A stretch of DNA of 64,000 bases from Pseudomonas syringae CC1557 (GCF_000452705.1 NZ_CP007014.1:1984001-2048000); one strand, 5' to 3'. Shown: positions 41,096 to 51,616, counted from the first letter of the stretch. Numbers and translations are program-made. The notes: generated by a model from the sequence alone, not told the origin.

Positions 41096-42013
41096 ATGGG
41101 TAGAAAACTCGATGCGTGCCTGAGCGCCATCAATGAAGTGGTGCTGGGCAAGGAAGCGCAGGTACGACTGGCCATGACCTGCCTGATCGGCGGCGGACAT
41201 TTGCTGATCGAGGATTTGCCGGGGATGGGCAAGACCACCCTCAGTCATGCCCTGGCGAAGATTCTCGGCCTGAGTTATCAGCGCATTCAGTTTACGTCCG
41301 ACCTGTTGCCCGGCGACATCCTGGGCACATCGGTGTTTGATCGCGACAGCGGGCAATTCACCTTTCATCCGGGGCCGATTTTTGCCGAACTGGTGCTGGC
41401 CGATGAAATCAATCGCGCTACGCCAAAAAGCCAGAGCGCGCTGCTGGAAGCCATGGAGGAAGGCCAGGTCTCCATCGAAGGCGCGACCCGTCTGCTGCCC
41501 GATCCGTTTTTCGTGATTGCGACCCAGAACCCGTTCAGTTCTGGCGGAACCTTTGCATTGCCCGAGTCTCAGCTCGACAGATTTCTGATGCGCATTTCCA
41601 TGGGCTATCCGGCCAGAGCAGCGGAGAAAGCCTTGCTGCTCGGCGAATCACGTCGCGAGCTGTTGCCGCGTCTGCAACCGATTCTGGATCACGCACTGCT
41701 TGGGCAGTTGCAGGCCGAAGCGCGGCAGGTTCGGGCCAGCGATGCGCTGGTCGATTACGTGCTGAGGTTGGTGGACGCGACGCGCAGCCAGCCGCAGTTT
41801 GCCTACGGGCTGTCGCCCAGAGCGAGCCTGGCAATCCTGGCAGCGGCGCGTGCCTGGGCGATGTTGCTCGGGCGCGACTACGTGATTCCCGAAGACGTGC
41901 AGGCGGTGCTGCCCTCGGTAGTCGGCCACCGGCTGCGCGAACGCAGCGATCCGACCGGGCATGGCGGCGGGGCGCTGGTGCAATGGCTGTTGCGCGAGGT
42001 GCCGGTCCTTTGA
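41096..42013 (+). CDS. MoxR-family AAA+ ATPase
   Basis: A 305-residue chaperone-like ATPase. Walker A GMGKTTLSHAL lies at about 41-51, Walker B in LVLADEINRATPKSQ, sensor 1 in IATQNPF and the C-terminal lid after 200. MoxR proteins typically act with DUF58/VWA partners to mature or insert other proteins. The ATG at 41096 has a GGAGGGGG site. It overlaps the DUF58 gene by four bases and begins a three-gene operon ending in the transglutaminase. Matches PA2875 in position. Confidence 0.92.
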   Translation: MGRKLDACLSAINEVVLGKEAQVRLAMTCLIGGGHLLIEDLPGMGKTTLSHALAKILGLSYQRIQFTSDLLPGDILGTSVFDRDSGQFTFHPGPIFAELVLADEINRATPKSQSALLEAMEEGQVSIEGATRLLPDPFFVIATQNPFSSGGTFALPESQLDRFLMRISMGYPARAAEKALLLGESRRELLPRLQPILDHALLGQLQAEARQVRASDALVDYVLRLVDATRSQPQFAYGLSPRASLAILAAARAWAMLLGRDYVIPEDVQAVLPSVVGHRLRERSDPTGHGGGALVQWLLREVPVL

Positions 42014-42966
42014 TCCAGTCGTTCAGACCGCTTTGGCAGCGCTGGCTGGCAAAACGCATTCCGCCGGCGTCGCGCATTGCGCTTGATCATCGGCGCATCT
42101 TCATTATGCCGACGCGCACCGGCATGATCTTCATGCTGGTGTTGGTGCTCATGCTGCTGGTGGCGATCAACTACCAGAACAGTCTGGCGTATGGGCTGAC
42201 TTTCCTGCTCATGTCGATCGGTGTGCTGGCAATCCTGCACACCTACCGCAACATCAGCGGTCTGATTCTCAGCGCCGGTGTCGCACGCTCGGTGTTTGTC
42301 GGCGAACCGGTGCAGCTGCGTCTGCGTCTGGAAAGCGCCGGGCAGGCGCATCATGCTCTCGGATTGGGATGGACCGCGACCGCCCTGCAAGCGGGCGATG
42401 TAATGCCGCGCGGGCTGACTGATCTGGAGCTGACCCTGCCCGCCGAAAAACGTGGCTGGCTGCACGCACCCCGATTACGCATCGAAAGCGTGTTTCCACT
42501 GGGTATCTTTCGTGCCTGGAGCTGGCTGGACCTGGAGCAAAGCGCCCTGATCTATCCCCGGCCATTATTCGGCGCGATGCCTCTGCTCAAGGGCGTGCAG
42601 CCTCACGCTGAAGATGACGGCCAGGCGACCCGTGGCGCAGGCGTCGATGATTATCAGGGCTTGCGCACTTACCAGCCGGGCGACAACCGCGGTCGTCTGC
42701 ACTGGAAAGCGTATTCCCGGGGCCAAGGCCTGTTGGTCAAGGATTTCACCGACCTGAGTGGTCATGACCTTTGCCTGGATTTCATGGCGCTGGGCGGTGA
42801 TATCGAAGAGCGACTTTCGCGCCTGTGTTACTGGGTGCTGGAGCTGTCGCAACGGCGTCAGCCATTTGCCTTGCGTCTGCCGGGCTTTCTGTCGACGGTG
42901 GACAGCGGCGACGCGCACCGCGAAGCCTGCCTGCGCGCACTGGCGCTGTACGGTCGCCGGTCATGA
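42010..42966 (+). CDS. DUF58 domain membrane protein
   Basis: A 318-residue protein with two membrane segments (about 38-80) and a cytoplasmic DUF58 domain carrying the signature YQPGDNRGRLHWKAYSRGQ near 225-243. Function is unknown beyond association with MoxR ATPases and transglutaminases. The start is taken as TTG 42010 (TTGA overlap with the MoxR stop). The longer frame to 41983 would overlap more. It overlaps the next gene by four bases (ATGA). Confidence 0.86.
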   Translation: MIQSFRPLWQRWLAKRIPPASRIALDHRRIFIMPTRTGMIFMLVLVLMLLVAINYQNSLAYGLTFLLMSIGVLAILHTYRNISGLILSAGVARSVFVGEPVQLRLRLESAGQAHHALGLGWTATALQAGDVMPRGLTDLELTLPAEKRGWLHAPRLRIESVFPLGIFRAWSWLDLEQSALIYPRPLFGAMPLLKGVQPHAEDDGQATRGAGVDDYQGLRTYQPGDNRGRLHWKAYSRGQGLLVKDFTDLSGHDLCLDFMALGGDIEERLSRLCYWVLELSQRRQPFALRLPGFLSTVDSGDAHREACLRALALYGRRS

Positions 42967-44966
42967 GCAGCACCGTCGTGGTGAGCTCGCCGATTCCGCG
43001 CGTCAGTCTCACTTGGCTACTTCTGGCCCAGGCACTGGTGGTGTTGCCATTCGCACTGCATGTGCCGGTCTCGATCATGATTCTGTGGCTGGGCTGCACA
43101 TTCTGGCGGGTTCGGGTGTTCCGCATGCGTGCCCGCTTGCCTGGCAACTGGGTCAAGGCCGGTTTGCTGGTGGGCACCGCCGGTGGTGTGTACCTGGCAC
43201 GTGGCAGCCTGGTCGGGCTGGACGCGGGCGCGGCGCTGCTGGTGGCGGCCTTCGTCCTGAAAATGCTGGAAATGAATAACCGTCGGGATGCACGGGTGCT
43301 GATCTTTCTCGGCTTTTTTTGCGTGGCCGTTGGTTATTTGTTTGAAGACAACCTGTTGTGGGCGCTTTTCAGTCTGTTGCCCGTTGCCGCACTGCTGGCG
43401 GCGTTGATCGGCCTGCAACAGTCGGACCTGGCGGGTAAATCATCAGACTCGCTCAAGCTGGCCTTCAAGCTGATGGCGCAGGCAGTGCCGCTGATGCTGC
43501 TGTTGTTTCTGTTCTTTCCGCGTCTGGACCCGCTCTGGTCGTTGCCGCAGCCAAGCAACAAGGGCTTGACCGGTCTGTCCGACAACATGGCACCGGGGGA
43601 CATGGCCGAGCTGAGCAAGTCGCCCGCACTGGTATTTCGTGCCAGTTTCGATGGCCCGATACCCGCCCGCAATCAGCTGTACTGGCGCGGGCTGACGCTT
43701 GAGCAGTTCGACGGCCGTCGCTGGTCACAGTCGGCACGAGCGCAGACGGTGCAGATTCCGCAGTGGGAAAAGCGCGGCGAGCCGCTGGCCTACAGCATCG
43801 TTATGGAGGCCAGCGGTCGGCCCTGGCTACCGAGCCTCGACATCGCCGAGACCCATCTGCCGGAGGTGCGTCAGATGAGCGACTTCCGCTTGCAGCGCAG
43901 GCGGCCGGTCGAGCAGTCGTTGCTGTATGTCGTCCAGTCCTGGCCGCAGAGTATTCGTGATCCGCAATCCAGCGAGCAGATTCAGCGTCAGGACCTGCAA
44001 CTGCCTGCGAAAGGCAACGCACAGGCCCGCCAATGGGCCGATGAGCTGCGCCGTCGTTATGCCAGACCGGAAGACCTTGTTGCGGGCATGCTCGCGTACT
44101 TCAGCGACCAGCCGTTTCATTACACGCTAAAGCCGACCACGCTGGGCAACGACAGTATCGATGAGTTCCTGTTTGCCAGCCGCCAGGGTTTCTGCGCTCA
44201 TTACGCCGGAGCCATGACCTTCGTGTTGCGTGCGGCCGGCATCCCGGCGCGCGTGGTAGCGGGTTATCAGGGCGGTGAACTCAACCCCGACGGGCAGTAC
44301 CTGACCGTGCGCCAGTTCGATGCTCACGCCTGGGTCGAATACTGGCAACCTGGAATCGGCTGGCGCAGCGTCGACCCGACCGCAGCCGTAGCACCGCAAC
44401 GTATCGAACAAGGCCTGGAACAGGCGCTGGCAGCGGACGAAGCCTTTCTGCAGGATTCGCCCTTGTCGGCCCTGCGTTATCGCAACGTGCCCTGGATCAA
44501 CTCGCTGCGCCTGGGCTGGGACAACCTCAACTATGGCTGGCAGCGCTGGGTGCTCGGCTACCAGGGACAACAACAGTTACAAATTCTCGGGCGCTGGTTT
44601 TCCGGGTTTCAGGCGCCGGTTTTTGTAACGGGCATCGTGTTATCACTGGGCCTGATCGCACTGTGGCTGGTCAAACCCTGGCTGCGCGAAAGCGATTCGC
44701 AGTTGCGGTTGTTCAACGCATTTGAACGCATGCTGGCCCGTCATGGTCTGCGTCGTATGCCGGGTGAAGGCGCTGATGCGTTCTGCCAGCGTGCGGTACT
44801 GTATTTTCCGCAGCATGCTGACGCGATCAGAGACTTTGTCCGGGAGTTTCAGGCACAGCGTTACGCTGGACGACTGTCGTCGCCAGGCCGTCTGCGAAGT
44901 GCATTGCGGGTACTGCGTCGTCGTTTGCCATGGAGGTTATCGGCTGTCAGGGAAAGGCATTCATGA
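42963..44966 (+). CDS. tgpA: Transglutaminase protein TgpA
   Basis: A 667-residue inner-membrane protein: several N-terminal membrane segments (about 15-195), a periplasmic transglutaminase-like domain, and a C-terminal membrane segment (about 557-580) with cytoplasmic tail. The catalytic residues are Cys411 in QGFCAHYAGAMTF, His455 in FDAHAWVEYW and the Asp in RSVDPTAAV. P. aeruginosa TgpA (PA2873) has the same layout and was reported essential for growth; that suggests importance here. Last gene of the MoxR operon. Confidence 0.92.
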   Translation: MSSTVVVSSPIPRVSLTWLLLAQALVVLPFALHVPVSIMILWLGCTFWRVRVFRMRARLPGNWVKAGLLVGTAGGVYLARGSLVGLDAGAALLVAAFVLKMLEMNNRRDARVLIFLGFFCVAVGYLFEDNLLWALFSLLPVAALLAALIGLQQSDLAGKSSDSLKLAFKLMAQAVPLMLLLFLFFPRLDPLWSLPQPSNKGLTGLSDNMAPGDMAELSKSPALVFRASFDGPIPARNQLYWRGLTLEQFDGRRWSQSARAQTVQIPQWEKRGEPLAYSIVMEASGRPWLPSLDIAETHLPEVRQMSDFRLQRRRPVEQSLLYVVQSWPQSIRDPQSSEQIQRQDLQLPAKGNAQARQWADELRRRYARPEDLVAGMLAYFSDQPFHYTLKPTTLGNDSIDEFLFASRQGFCAHYAGAMTFVLRAAGIPARVVAGYQGGELNPDGQYLTVRQFDAHAWVEYWQPGIGWRSVDPTAAVAPQRIEQGLEQALAADEAFLQDSPLSALRYRNVPWINSLRLGWDNLNYGWQRWVLGYQGQQQLQILGRWFSGFQAPVFVTGIVLSLGLIALWLVKPWLRESDSQLRLFNAFERMLARHGLRRMPGEGADAFCQRAVLYFPQHADAIRDFVREFQAQRYAGRLSSPGRLRSALRVLRRRLPWRLSAVRERHS

Positions 44967-44987
44967 ATGTTGTCGAAGGGGAATTGC

Positions 44988-45764
44988 ATGTCGTCAATGG
45001 TCGACCATCTGGTCGCTGAAGTGCTGTCACTGGATGTCAGATTGCTTGCGTGTCAGGCACGCCTTGCGGCGTCGACCGACAGCGAGGCGCTGCATGATTT
45101 GCGTACCACGTTGCGCCGCTTGCGCAGTGTGCTGAGGCCGTTGCGTGATATTTCCGGTGCGACGCAGCTGGAAGACGCAGCAAAAGCGGTTGGTCAATTG
45201 ACCACGCCGCTGCGTGATATGCAGGTGCTCGCTGCGCTACTGGAAAAGAACAGTGCGCAAGACGAGCGTCTGCGTGAGGCTGCCCTCAAGCGTAACGAGC
45301 ATCTGAGCCGTGCCTGCCCCAACGTCGCCACTTCACCTGAACTGAACCGCTTGCTGACGCTGCTTGACCAGTTCCCGACCATGCTCCGTGTGCAGCAGCG
45401 TCAGGGCATGCTGCGCGGCCTGCGCAAGACCATCGAAAAACGCATGGACAAGCAGTGGCACAAACTGCGTGTTGCCATCGCCGAGCCGGGGCACGATCGA
45501 CACGACTTGCGGCTGCTGATCAAGCGTGTACGTTACGCCGCCGAGGCCTATCCGGAACTCAGCCATCAGCCGAAAAACATGCAGGCGCGGCTCAAGTCCG
45601 CACAAGGCGAACTGGGCGACTGGCACGATCATTTGCAATGGCTGGCGCAGGCAGAAACCCAGGCCGATCTGGCGCCGTGCATCCCCGCCTGGCAGGTTGG
45701 TATCGTGCGCGCAGAGCGCAAGGCCGAGGCATCACTCAAGCGTCTGGCCAAGGCATGCTTCTGA
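44988..45764 (+). CDS. CHAD domain protein
   Basis: A 258-residue, strongly basic helical protein with conserved histidines in ALHDLRTTLRRLRS, HDLRLLIKRVRYAAE and LGDWHDHLQWL, the pattern of CHAD domains, which bind polyphosphate. It lies 21 bases after tgpA with an AAGGGGA site at the ATG 44988. No triphosphatase (CYTH) domain is fused. A polyphosphate-binding role is family knowledge; its use here is unknown. Confidence 0.85.
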   Translation: MSSMVDHLVAEVLSLDVRLLACQARLAASTDSEALHDLRTTLRRLRSVLRPLRDISGATQLEDAAKAVGQLTTPLRDMQVLAALLEKNSAQDERLREAALKRNEHLSRACPNVATSPELNRLLTLLDQFPTMLRVQQRQGMLRGLRKTIEKRMDKQWHKLRVAIAEPGHDRHDLRLLIKRVRYAAEAYPELSHQPKNMQARLKSAQGELGDWHDHLQWLAQAETQADLAPCIPAWQVGIVRAERKAEASLKRLAKACF

Positions 45765-45894
45765 TTCGGCAGGCCATGCAGCGTTTTTAGCCATAAGGCG
45801 TCATTCAAGCCGCAATAATGGCCGATACAAGGTATGCGAGTCGGTAAGAGGATGGTTACCATCCATCCCTGGATTTTGCACCGCTGGAGTGACC

Positions 45895-46692
45895 ATGACT
45901 TTTTCCGAGCTGATCAATGCTGCCCGCGACAACCCGCGCTCCGTGACTATTCCTGCCGAATGGTCACAAGGGCGCGCCTGCTTTGGCGGGCTGATGGCGG
46001 CGCTGACCTATGAGGCGATGCGCGCGCAGGTGCCGGAAGGGCGGCCGGTCCGGTCACTGGCGATTACCTTCGTCGGACCGGCAGCGCCCGGCATACCGAT
46101 TGCCTTCGAGGTCGAGATTCTGCGCCATGGCAAGGCGGTCAGCCAGGTACTGGGGCGCGCCATGCAGAACGGCGAAGTCATGACGCTGATTCAAGGCAGC
46201 TTCGGTGCGCCTCGGGAGTCGATGATTGCCGTGACCGCTGCGCCTGCGCCTGACCTGAAACCCGTCGAGCAGTGCCCGGAACTGCCGTTTGTCAGTGGTC
46301 TGATGCCTGACTATCTGCGCTTTATGGACATTCGCTGGGCGCTGGGTGGCATGCCCTTCAGCAACACCCAATCACCGGCGATTGGCGGCTATGTGCGGTT
46401 TCGTGATGAGCAGCAGGCCAGTCCGATGAGCGAAGCGCGCATCCTGGCACTGGTCGACACCTGGCCACCTGCGGTATTGCCGCACCTCGACAAACCGGCG
46501 CCCGGCAGCTCGCTGACCTGGACCATCGAGTTCGTCCAGCCACAGCCAGCGTTCGATAGCCTGCAATGGTGCCGCTATCGCGCCGTCATCGAGCATGCAC
46601 GCGATGGCTATGGTCACACTGCCGCAGCGCTGTGGGACCCGCAGGGCGAGCTGATCGCGATCAGTCGCCAGACAGTGACGGTCTTCGGCTGA
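45895..46692 (+). CDS. Acyl-CoA thioesterase (double hotdog)
   Basis: A 265-residue TesB-like protein with two hotdog halves: N-terminal part with WSQGRACFGGLMAALTYEA and FVGPAAPG, and C-terminal part with SLTWTIEFVQ and GYGHTAAALWD. Expected to hydrolyse acyl-CoA in the cytoplasm; chain preference unknown. The ATG at 45895 is used because upstream residues overlap the CHAD gene. Confidence 0.85.
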   Translation: MTFSELINAARDNPRSVTIPAEWSQGRACFGGLMAALTYEAMRAQVPEGRPVRSLAITFVGPAAPGIPIAFEVEILRHGKAVSQVLGRAMQNGEVMTLIQGSFGAPRESMIAVTAAPAPDLKPVEQCPELPFVSGLMPDYLRFMDIRWALGGMPFSNTQSPAIGGYVRFRDEQQASPMSEARILALVDTWPPAVLPHLDKPAPGSSLTWTIEFVQPQPAFDSLQWCRYRAVIEHARDGYGHTAAALWDPQGELIAISRQTVTVFG

Positions 46693-46723
46693 TGCTTTTC
46701 GTTGGCCAGAGCAATAGTCGGAA

Positions 46724-46951
46724 TCAATGGTCTGCCTGCTTGAACTGAACCACCAGCGCTGCCACAGCCCCAACCACGCCAATCGCAGTCGACGAAAGGC
46801 TTTCTGAAAACAACCCGTTGAGGATCAGCAGGGTCGCCAGGATAAACAGCGGGATGGCGATCAGGTAAAGGATCAGGCTGGCAGATTGGTCCTGACTGTC
46901 GGCACTCTCGGGCCATGGATTCAGTTGCAGGTCGGGACGTTGCTTGTTCAA
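46724..46951 (-). CDS. Small two-span membrane protein
   Basis: A 75-residue protein with a polar N-terminus (about 1-27), two hydrophobic segments (about 28-48 and 52-68) and a short basic tail. I recognise no family. The TTG at 46951 is chosen for its GAGGAAA site; the frame opens at 47023. It lies 108 bases downstream of the chemoreceptor gene, on the same strand. Confidence 0.6.
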   Translation of the reverse strand: MNKQRPDLQLNPWPESADSQDQSASLILYLIAIPLFILATLLILNGLFSESLSSTAIGVVGAVAALVVQFKQADH

Positions 46952-47059
46952 GGTGTTTTCCTCTTCAGGGCGACGTTCCGTGTGCCGTTTTGGTGACTGA
47001 AGAGTAAGCCCGCCCCCGATCACCCGCGAGTCAAGCCTGTCTATCGAAGCGATAGCCTG

Positions 47060-48535
47060 TTACAGCCTGAGCTGGCCGATGGCTTTGCTCAGCTCGCCTG
47101 CCAGAGTCGCCAGTTCACTGCTGGTGCTGGCAGAGTCCACGGTCTGGGTCACGGTGCGTTCGGTGACGTCGCGAATGCTGACCACGGCACGGTTCATTTC
47201 TTCTGCAACCTGACTCTGCTGTTGGGCGGCGACCGCAATCTGCGTGTTGCTTTCGCGCATTTGCGCCACGGCATCGGCGATGGCCGCCAGCGCGTCACCG
47301 GCCTCGCGGGCCTGCTGCACGCACTCATCTGCCTTGAACGAGCTGTCCTGCATGAAATCCACGGCGTCGCGGGTTCCGCTTTGCAGTGCCGACACCATGC
47401 CGGTGATCTCGTCGGTAGAGGTCTGCACCCGCTTGGCAAGGTTACGTACTTCATCAGCCACCACGGCGAAACCACGACCCATTTCCCCGGCGCGGGCGGC
47501 TTCGATGGCCGCGTTCAGGGCCAGCAAATTGGTCTGCTCGGCAATACTGTGAATCACGCTGACCACGCCGTTGATTTTCTGGCTATCGTCGGCCATGCGC
47601 TGAATCATTTCGGCAGTCTGCTGCACGCCGCTGGACAGCCCGGCGATGGAGACCTGCACGCGGTCGACTACGGCCTTGCCGCTGCCGGCCAGCGCATCGG
47701 CGGTCTGCGACTGATCGCGGGTGGTGCTGGCGTGTTGCGCAATGTGATGGACCGTGGCGGTCATTTCATTGATCGCGGTGGCGACCTGATCGGTTTCGCT
47801 CTGTTGACCGAGCATTCCCCGACGCACATCGCTCATACCGGTCGCCAGATGCGCTGCGCCGAGATCAAGACGGCTGGCGGTTTGCGAAACGGTGCTGACC
47901 ACCCTCTGGTAACCCGCCTGCATGGCATTGAAGGCTTTGGACATTTGCCCGACTTCGTCGTCGCTGCGGTTGGCAACCCGGGCTGACAGGTCGCCGGTTT
48001 TCTCGACGTGCAGCATCACGTCCTTGAGGGCATTGAGCTGGCTAAGCAAAAAGCGGATCAGCAACTGCGAAGCGCAGAGCATCAATAGCATCAGTACGAA
48101 GACGGCTATCGCGTAATGCACAAAGCGATGTTTCAAGACCTCCAGGGCGGTGGGCGCAAAGGCCAGCACCGCCATCTGCTGACCGTCGCTGCGAGCGACC
48201 CATTGCGCACCGCTCAGCAGTCTGTCGCCGAGTGGCGTGTTCAGCGTGACCCAGCCCCGGGCATTGGCCAGTTCCGGCAACGGGGTGCCGTTGAACATTG
48301 GAGTTTGCCCCTGAATGAAGATCAGCAGCGCGGGGTCGGAGGGCAGCGTCTGACCGGCAGGCCAGGCGGCGAGCAGGCGTGCCTGAGTCTGTGCCGCTTC
48401 ACGCGAGGTTTCCATACGTGCCTGCTGCTCCAGATGCACGGCATACAGCACCAGCAGCAGGGTAGTGATGAAGGCGACCGCGTTGACGGCCCAGAATTTG
48501 TATTTGAGAGACAGGTTGCTAAGCCATGAGCCCAT
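47060..48535 (-). CDS. Methyl-accepting chemotaxis protein
   Basis: A 491-residue chemoreceptor: TM1 about 14-33, a small periplasmic domain (about 35-138), TM2 about 140-163, HAMP, then a long methylation/signalling region with the conserved hairpin tip [19 protein letters not shown] near 340. The periplasmic domain is short and not a recognised ligand-binding family, so the attractant is unknown. There is no C-terminal CheR/CheB tether. Corresponds in position to PA2867. Confidence 0.9.
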   Translation of the reverse strand: MGSWLSNLSLKYKFWAVNAVAFITTLLLVLYAVHLEQQARMETSREAAQTQARLLAAWPAGQTLPSDPALLIFIQGQTPMFNGTPLPELANARGWVTLNTPLGDRLLSGAQWVARSDGQQMAVLAFAPTALEVLKHRFVHYAIAVFVLMLLMLCASQLLIRFLLSQLNALKDVMLHVEKTGDLSARVANRSDDEVGQMSKAFNAMQAGYQRVVSTVSQTASRLDLGAAHLATGMSDVRRGMLGQQSETDQVATAINEMTATVHHIAQHASTTRDQSQTADALAGSGKAVVDRVQVSIAGLSSGVQQTAEMIQRMADDSQKINGVVSVIHSIAEQTNLLALNAAIEAARAGEMGRGFAVVADEVRNLAKRVQTSTDEITGMVSALQSGTRDAVDFMQDSSFKADECVQQAREAGDALAAIADAVAQMRESNTQIAVAAQQQSQVAEEMNRAVVSIRDVTERTVTQTVDSASTSSELATLAGELSKAIGQLRL

Positions 48536-48545
48536 GAGTGGTCTT

Positions 48546-48603
48546 CTTTGAGGGACGTGTAAAAAGGAGGCAAGGTGCTATCACAATGCCTCAACCCTCA
48601 AAG
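48546..48603. repeat. Nested inverted repeat between tatD and chemoreceptor gene
   Basis: CTTTGAGGG (48546-48554) pairs with CCCTCAAAG (48595-48603), and inside it GAGGCA (48567-48572) pairs with TGCCTC (48587-48592). It overlaps the region just upstream of the chemoreceptor ribosome site on the minus strand. No T-run, so a stability or translation-control element is more likely than a terminator. Confidence 0.5.
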
Positions 48604-48619
48604 TGGCGCTTGATGCGGG

Positions 48620-49456
48620 TCAAGAAAGCGGCAGATTTTCATCCACTGGGTGCTCAATAATCGGCAAAGCGAAAAACGCGCGCGCGCAGGCAGTGCTGTG
48701 ACGCGCCAGATCTTCCTGGCTTTCGCCACGGTGCAAGGCCACTTCGCGCAACACTTCCGGCAGATAGGCGGGCTCGTTACGACCGTTTTTCGGCTTGGGC
48801 CGCAGGCTGCGCGGCAGCAGATAAGGCGCGTCGCTTTCCAGCATCAGTCGGCCGCGAGGGATATTACCCACCAGCGGATGCAGGTGGGTGCCGCGTCGCT
48901 CGTCGCAAATCCAGCCGGTGATGCCGATGTGCAGATCGAGGTCGAGGTAGCTGAACAGCGCGGCGCGCTCGCCTGTGAAGCAGTGCACCACAGCGGCTGG
49001 CAGGCGGTCACGATAGTCGCGGAGGATCTCCAGTAGACGCTGGTTGGCATCCCGCTCATGCAGAAAAACCGGCAGCTGCAGTTCCACCGCCATGGCCAAA
49101 TGCGCTTCGAGGACTTTTTCCTGCTGCAGGCGAGGGGAGAAGTCGCGGTTGAAATCCAGCCCGCATTCACCCACTGCCCGAACGCGATTTTCCTTGAGCA
49201 GGGCATGCAACTGTTGCTCGCTGTCAGCGGTCCAATCACTCGCCGAATGCGGATGAATGCCTGCTGTGCAGAACAGCTGTTGCGCGCTTTCATCAAGCTC
49301 GTGACACAGCTGCAAGGCCTGTTCGCTACCCTCGACACTGGTGCCGGTCACTACCAGTTGCGCGACGCCTGCGGCGTAGGCACGGTCGAGTACCGCCTGT
49401 CGCTGCGAGGCGAAGCTTGCGTTGGTCAGATTGACGCCGATGTCGATGAGTTGCAT
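48620..49456 (-). CDS. tatD: TatD family hydrolase / DNase
   Basis: A 278-residue metal-dependent hydrolase. It follows E. coli TatD rather than its paralogues: the N-terminus is DIGVNLT in place of the DxHxH motif, then [48 protein letters not shown] and the metal-site aspartate in [10 protein letters not shown]. TatD acts as a 3'-5' exonuclease in DNA repair and quality control. About 18 residues longer than E. coli TatD at the C-terminus. Confidence 0.92.
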   Translation of the reverse strand: MQLIDIGVNLTNASFASQRQAVLDRAYAAGVAQLVVTGTSVEGSEQALQLCHELDESAQQLFCTAGIHPHSASDWTADSEQQLHALLKENRVRAVGECGLDFNRDFSPRLQQEKVLEAHLAMAVELQLPVFLHERDANQRLLEILRDYRDRLPAAVVHCFTGERAALFSYLDLDLHIGITGWICDERRGTHLHPLVGNIPRGRLMLESDAPYLLPRSLRPKPKNGRNEPAYLPEVLREVALHRGESQEDLARHSTACARAFFALPIIEHPVDENLPLS

Positions 49457-49636
49457 GGTGCTACCTCCAGCTGAAGGCTGCCGAGCATACCAGAGCTCCG
49501 GCCACAATAAGAAAACGCTGGGTATTCAAGCGATTGAGCCAGACGGTTCAACGATATCCTTCGCTGTTCGACGCTGCTGCGTGACCTCAAGATTTCCTTT
49601 TTCCTGTTTCTTTCCGGCTTTGCCCTGGGGAAGTGA

Positions 49637-51058
49637 ATGATCCGATCCGCGCTTGTGTCTTGCCTGTGCCTGTTGCCGCTTTTACCTCTGCATGCGTCTG
49701 CTCGCCAGACCGGTCCCGAGGCTGTGCAGCACACTACGCAGGCGCGTGATCTGGCGGCCATTCGCAGCAGCAAGGTGCTGCGCGTGCTGGTCAACCAGAG
49801 CCGTAACAGCTCCGGCGACGTCAAAGGCCAGGAAATCGGCGTTGAATATCATCGTTTACAAGCGTTTGAGCAGTACCTCAACAGTCACGCCCGCGACGGG
49901 CAGAAGATCACGTTCAAGATCATCCCCAAGGCCAAGAATCAGTTGCTGACGGCGTTGCAGCGTGGCGAGGGTGATCTGATCGCGCCCGGCGAGCTGCTGG
50001 ATGTCAGTACCGCCAAGGGAATACAGGCTACTGCGCCGATCATTCGTGATGTGCCGCTGGTACTGGTCGGCGTTCGTGGCCAGCGCAGCCTTAGGCGTGT
50101 CGATCAATTGTCCGGGCGTACCTTGAGCCTGCCGACCGGCAGCGCTGCTGATGAGGCGCTGCATCAGGTCAATCGGCAACTGGAACTGCGCAAGTTGCCG
50201 CTGGTGAAAATCGATTGGGTTGATCCAAGCCTGGCGGTCGAAGACGTGCTGGAAATGGTCCAGGCCGGGATCTATCCCATGACCCTGGTCGAGCAACCCA
50301 TCGCCGAGCGCTGGGCGAAGGTCATGCCCAGGCTGCGAATCGACCGTGGCCTGACGCTGCAGACCCAAGGTGACGTCAGCTGGTTCGTGAGTGACAAGGC
50401 ACCGCTGCTGCGCGCCAGCGCCGATGATTTTCTCAGAAGCTACAAACCGTCAGTGCAACAGGACCTGGCGTTCCAGAAGGCTTACAAAAACACTTATCGG
50501 GTCAACAATCCGCTAGTGCGCAACAACCTGCAACGCCTTGAACAGTTGCGTCCGATGCTGCAACGCCATGCCGATGCGCAGGGCATGGACTGGCTGGACC
50601 TCGCCGCGCTGGCGTTCAAGGAGTCAAAACTCGATCCGTCTGCCAAGGGCAGCGGCGGCGCAACAGGTTTGTTGCAGATCACCCCGTCAGCGGCGAAAAG
50701 CGTCGGCGTGCCAAGCATTCAAAGCGCTGACGACAATATCCGGGCAGGTTCGCGTTACATGGCGCTGATCCAGCGCAAGTATTTCGCCAGTAACAAAGTC
50801 AACGAACGCGAGCGCATGGCGTTCGTCATGGCGGCCTATAACCTTGGCCCGGAGCGCGTGCAAGGCATGCGTGAGGAAGCGCGGCGGCGCGGGCTCAACC
50901 CGAACCAATGGTTTTTTCAGACCGAGCGCGTGGCCATGGAGCAGGGCGGTGCCAATGTCGTCGCCTTTGTAAACAGCGTGAACAAGTACTACCTGGCGTT
51001 TGATCGTGAACGTGACTCGCTGGAAAAGCAGGGTCCAAAAAAACCAGTAGCGCGTTAG
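49637..51058 (+). CDS. MltF-like lytic transglycosylase
   Basis: A 473-residue exported protein with a signal peptide (about 1-22), a periplasmic solute-binding-protein-like domain (about 45-270) and a C-terminal lysozyme-like SLT domain. The catalytic glutamate is in LAFKESKLDPSAKGSGGATG, and GLLQITPSAAK, AAYNLGPERV follow. Cleaves peptidoglycan. The lack of a lipobox cysteine at the signal-peptide end differs from many outer-membrane MltF proteins, so it may be soluble periplasmic. Confidence 0.88.
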   Translation: MIRSALVSCLCLLPLLPLHASARQTGPEAVQHTTQARDLAAIRSSKVLRVLVNQSRNSSGDVKGQEIGVEYHRLQAFEQYLNSHARDGQKITFKIIPKAKNQLLTALQRGEGDLIAPGELLDVSTAKGIQATAPIIRDVPLVLVGVRGQRSLRRVDQLSGRTLSLPTGSAADEALHQVNRQLELRKLPLVKIDWVDPSLAVEDVLEMVQAGIYPMTLVEQPIAERWAKVMPRLRIDRGLTLQTQGDVSWFVSDKAPLLRASADDFLRSYKPSVQQDLAFQKAYKNTYRVNNPLVRNNLQRLEQLRPMLQRHADAQGMDWLDLAALAFKESKLDPSAKGSGGATGLLQITPSAAKSVGVPSIQSADDNIRAGSRYMALIQRKYFASNKVNERERMAFVMAAYNLGPERVQGMREEARRRGLNPNQWFFQTERVAMEQGGANVVAFVNSVNKYYLAFDRERDSLEKQGPKKPVAR

Positions 51059-51164
51059 TGATCGAATATATCGATGCTTATGCGCCGTTATTTGCGGTTT
51101 CTACATGAGCTAATTTGATTATGATGGCGCCACTCCCACTTAATCAGTCACGGAAATTCCACGC

Positions 51165-51599
51165 ATGAACACAATGATCAAATCGGTTCTTACGACTCGC
51201 GCTGGCTATGGCCTGACCCTCCTGCGCGTCATCGTCGGCATCGCGTTCATCGCGCACGGCAGTCAGAAATTGTTTGGCGCCTTTGGTGGTCATGGTCTGG
51301 AAGGCACCGCGCACTACATGGAAAGCCTCGGTCTGACGCCTGGCTACCTGATGGCACTGATGTCCGGCAGCGCCGAATTCTTCGGTGGTCTTGGCCTGCT
51401 GCTGGGTTTGCTGGCGCGTCCGGCTGCGGTGGTGGTGATTCTGTTGTTGCTGGTGGCGATTTTCACCGTGCATATCCATAACGGTTTCTTCATGGCCAAC
51501 AACGGCTACGAGTACGCGCTGGCATTACTCGGTGGCGCCCTGGCGGTACTCATTGAAGGCGCAGGCAAGCTGTCGCTGGACCGCGTCATCGCCCGCTAA
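51165..51599 (+). CDS. DoxX family membrane protein
   Basis: A 144-residue protein with four membrane segments and the DoxX start LLRVIVGIAFIAHGSQKLFG plus GSAEFFGGLGLLLGLL. The family is loosely linked to redox and thiol stress; the specific role is unknown. Followed by a strong terminator. Confidence 0.88.
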   Translation: MNTMIKSVLTTRAGYGLTLLRVIVGIAFIAHGSQKLFGAFGGHGLEGTAHYMESLGLTPGYLMALMSGSAEFFGGLGLLLGLLARPAAVVVILLLLVAIFTVHIHNGFFMANNGYEYALALLGGALAVLIEGAGKLSLDRVIAR

Positions 51600-51616
51600 C
51601 CGTCTACGCTTCAACC

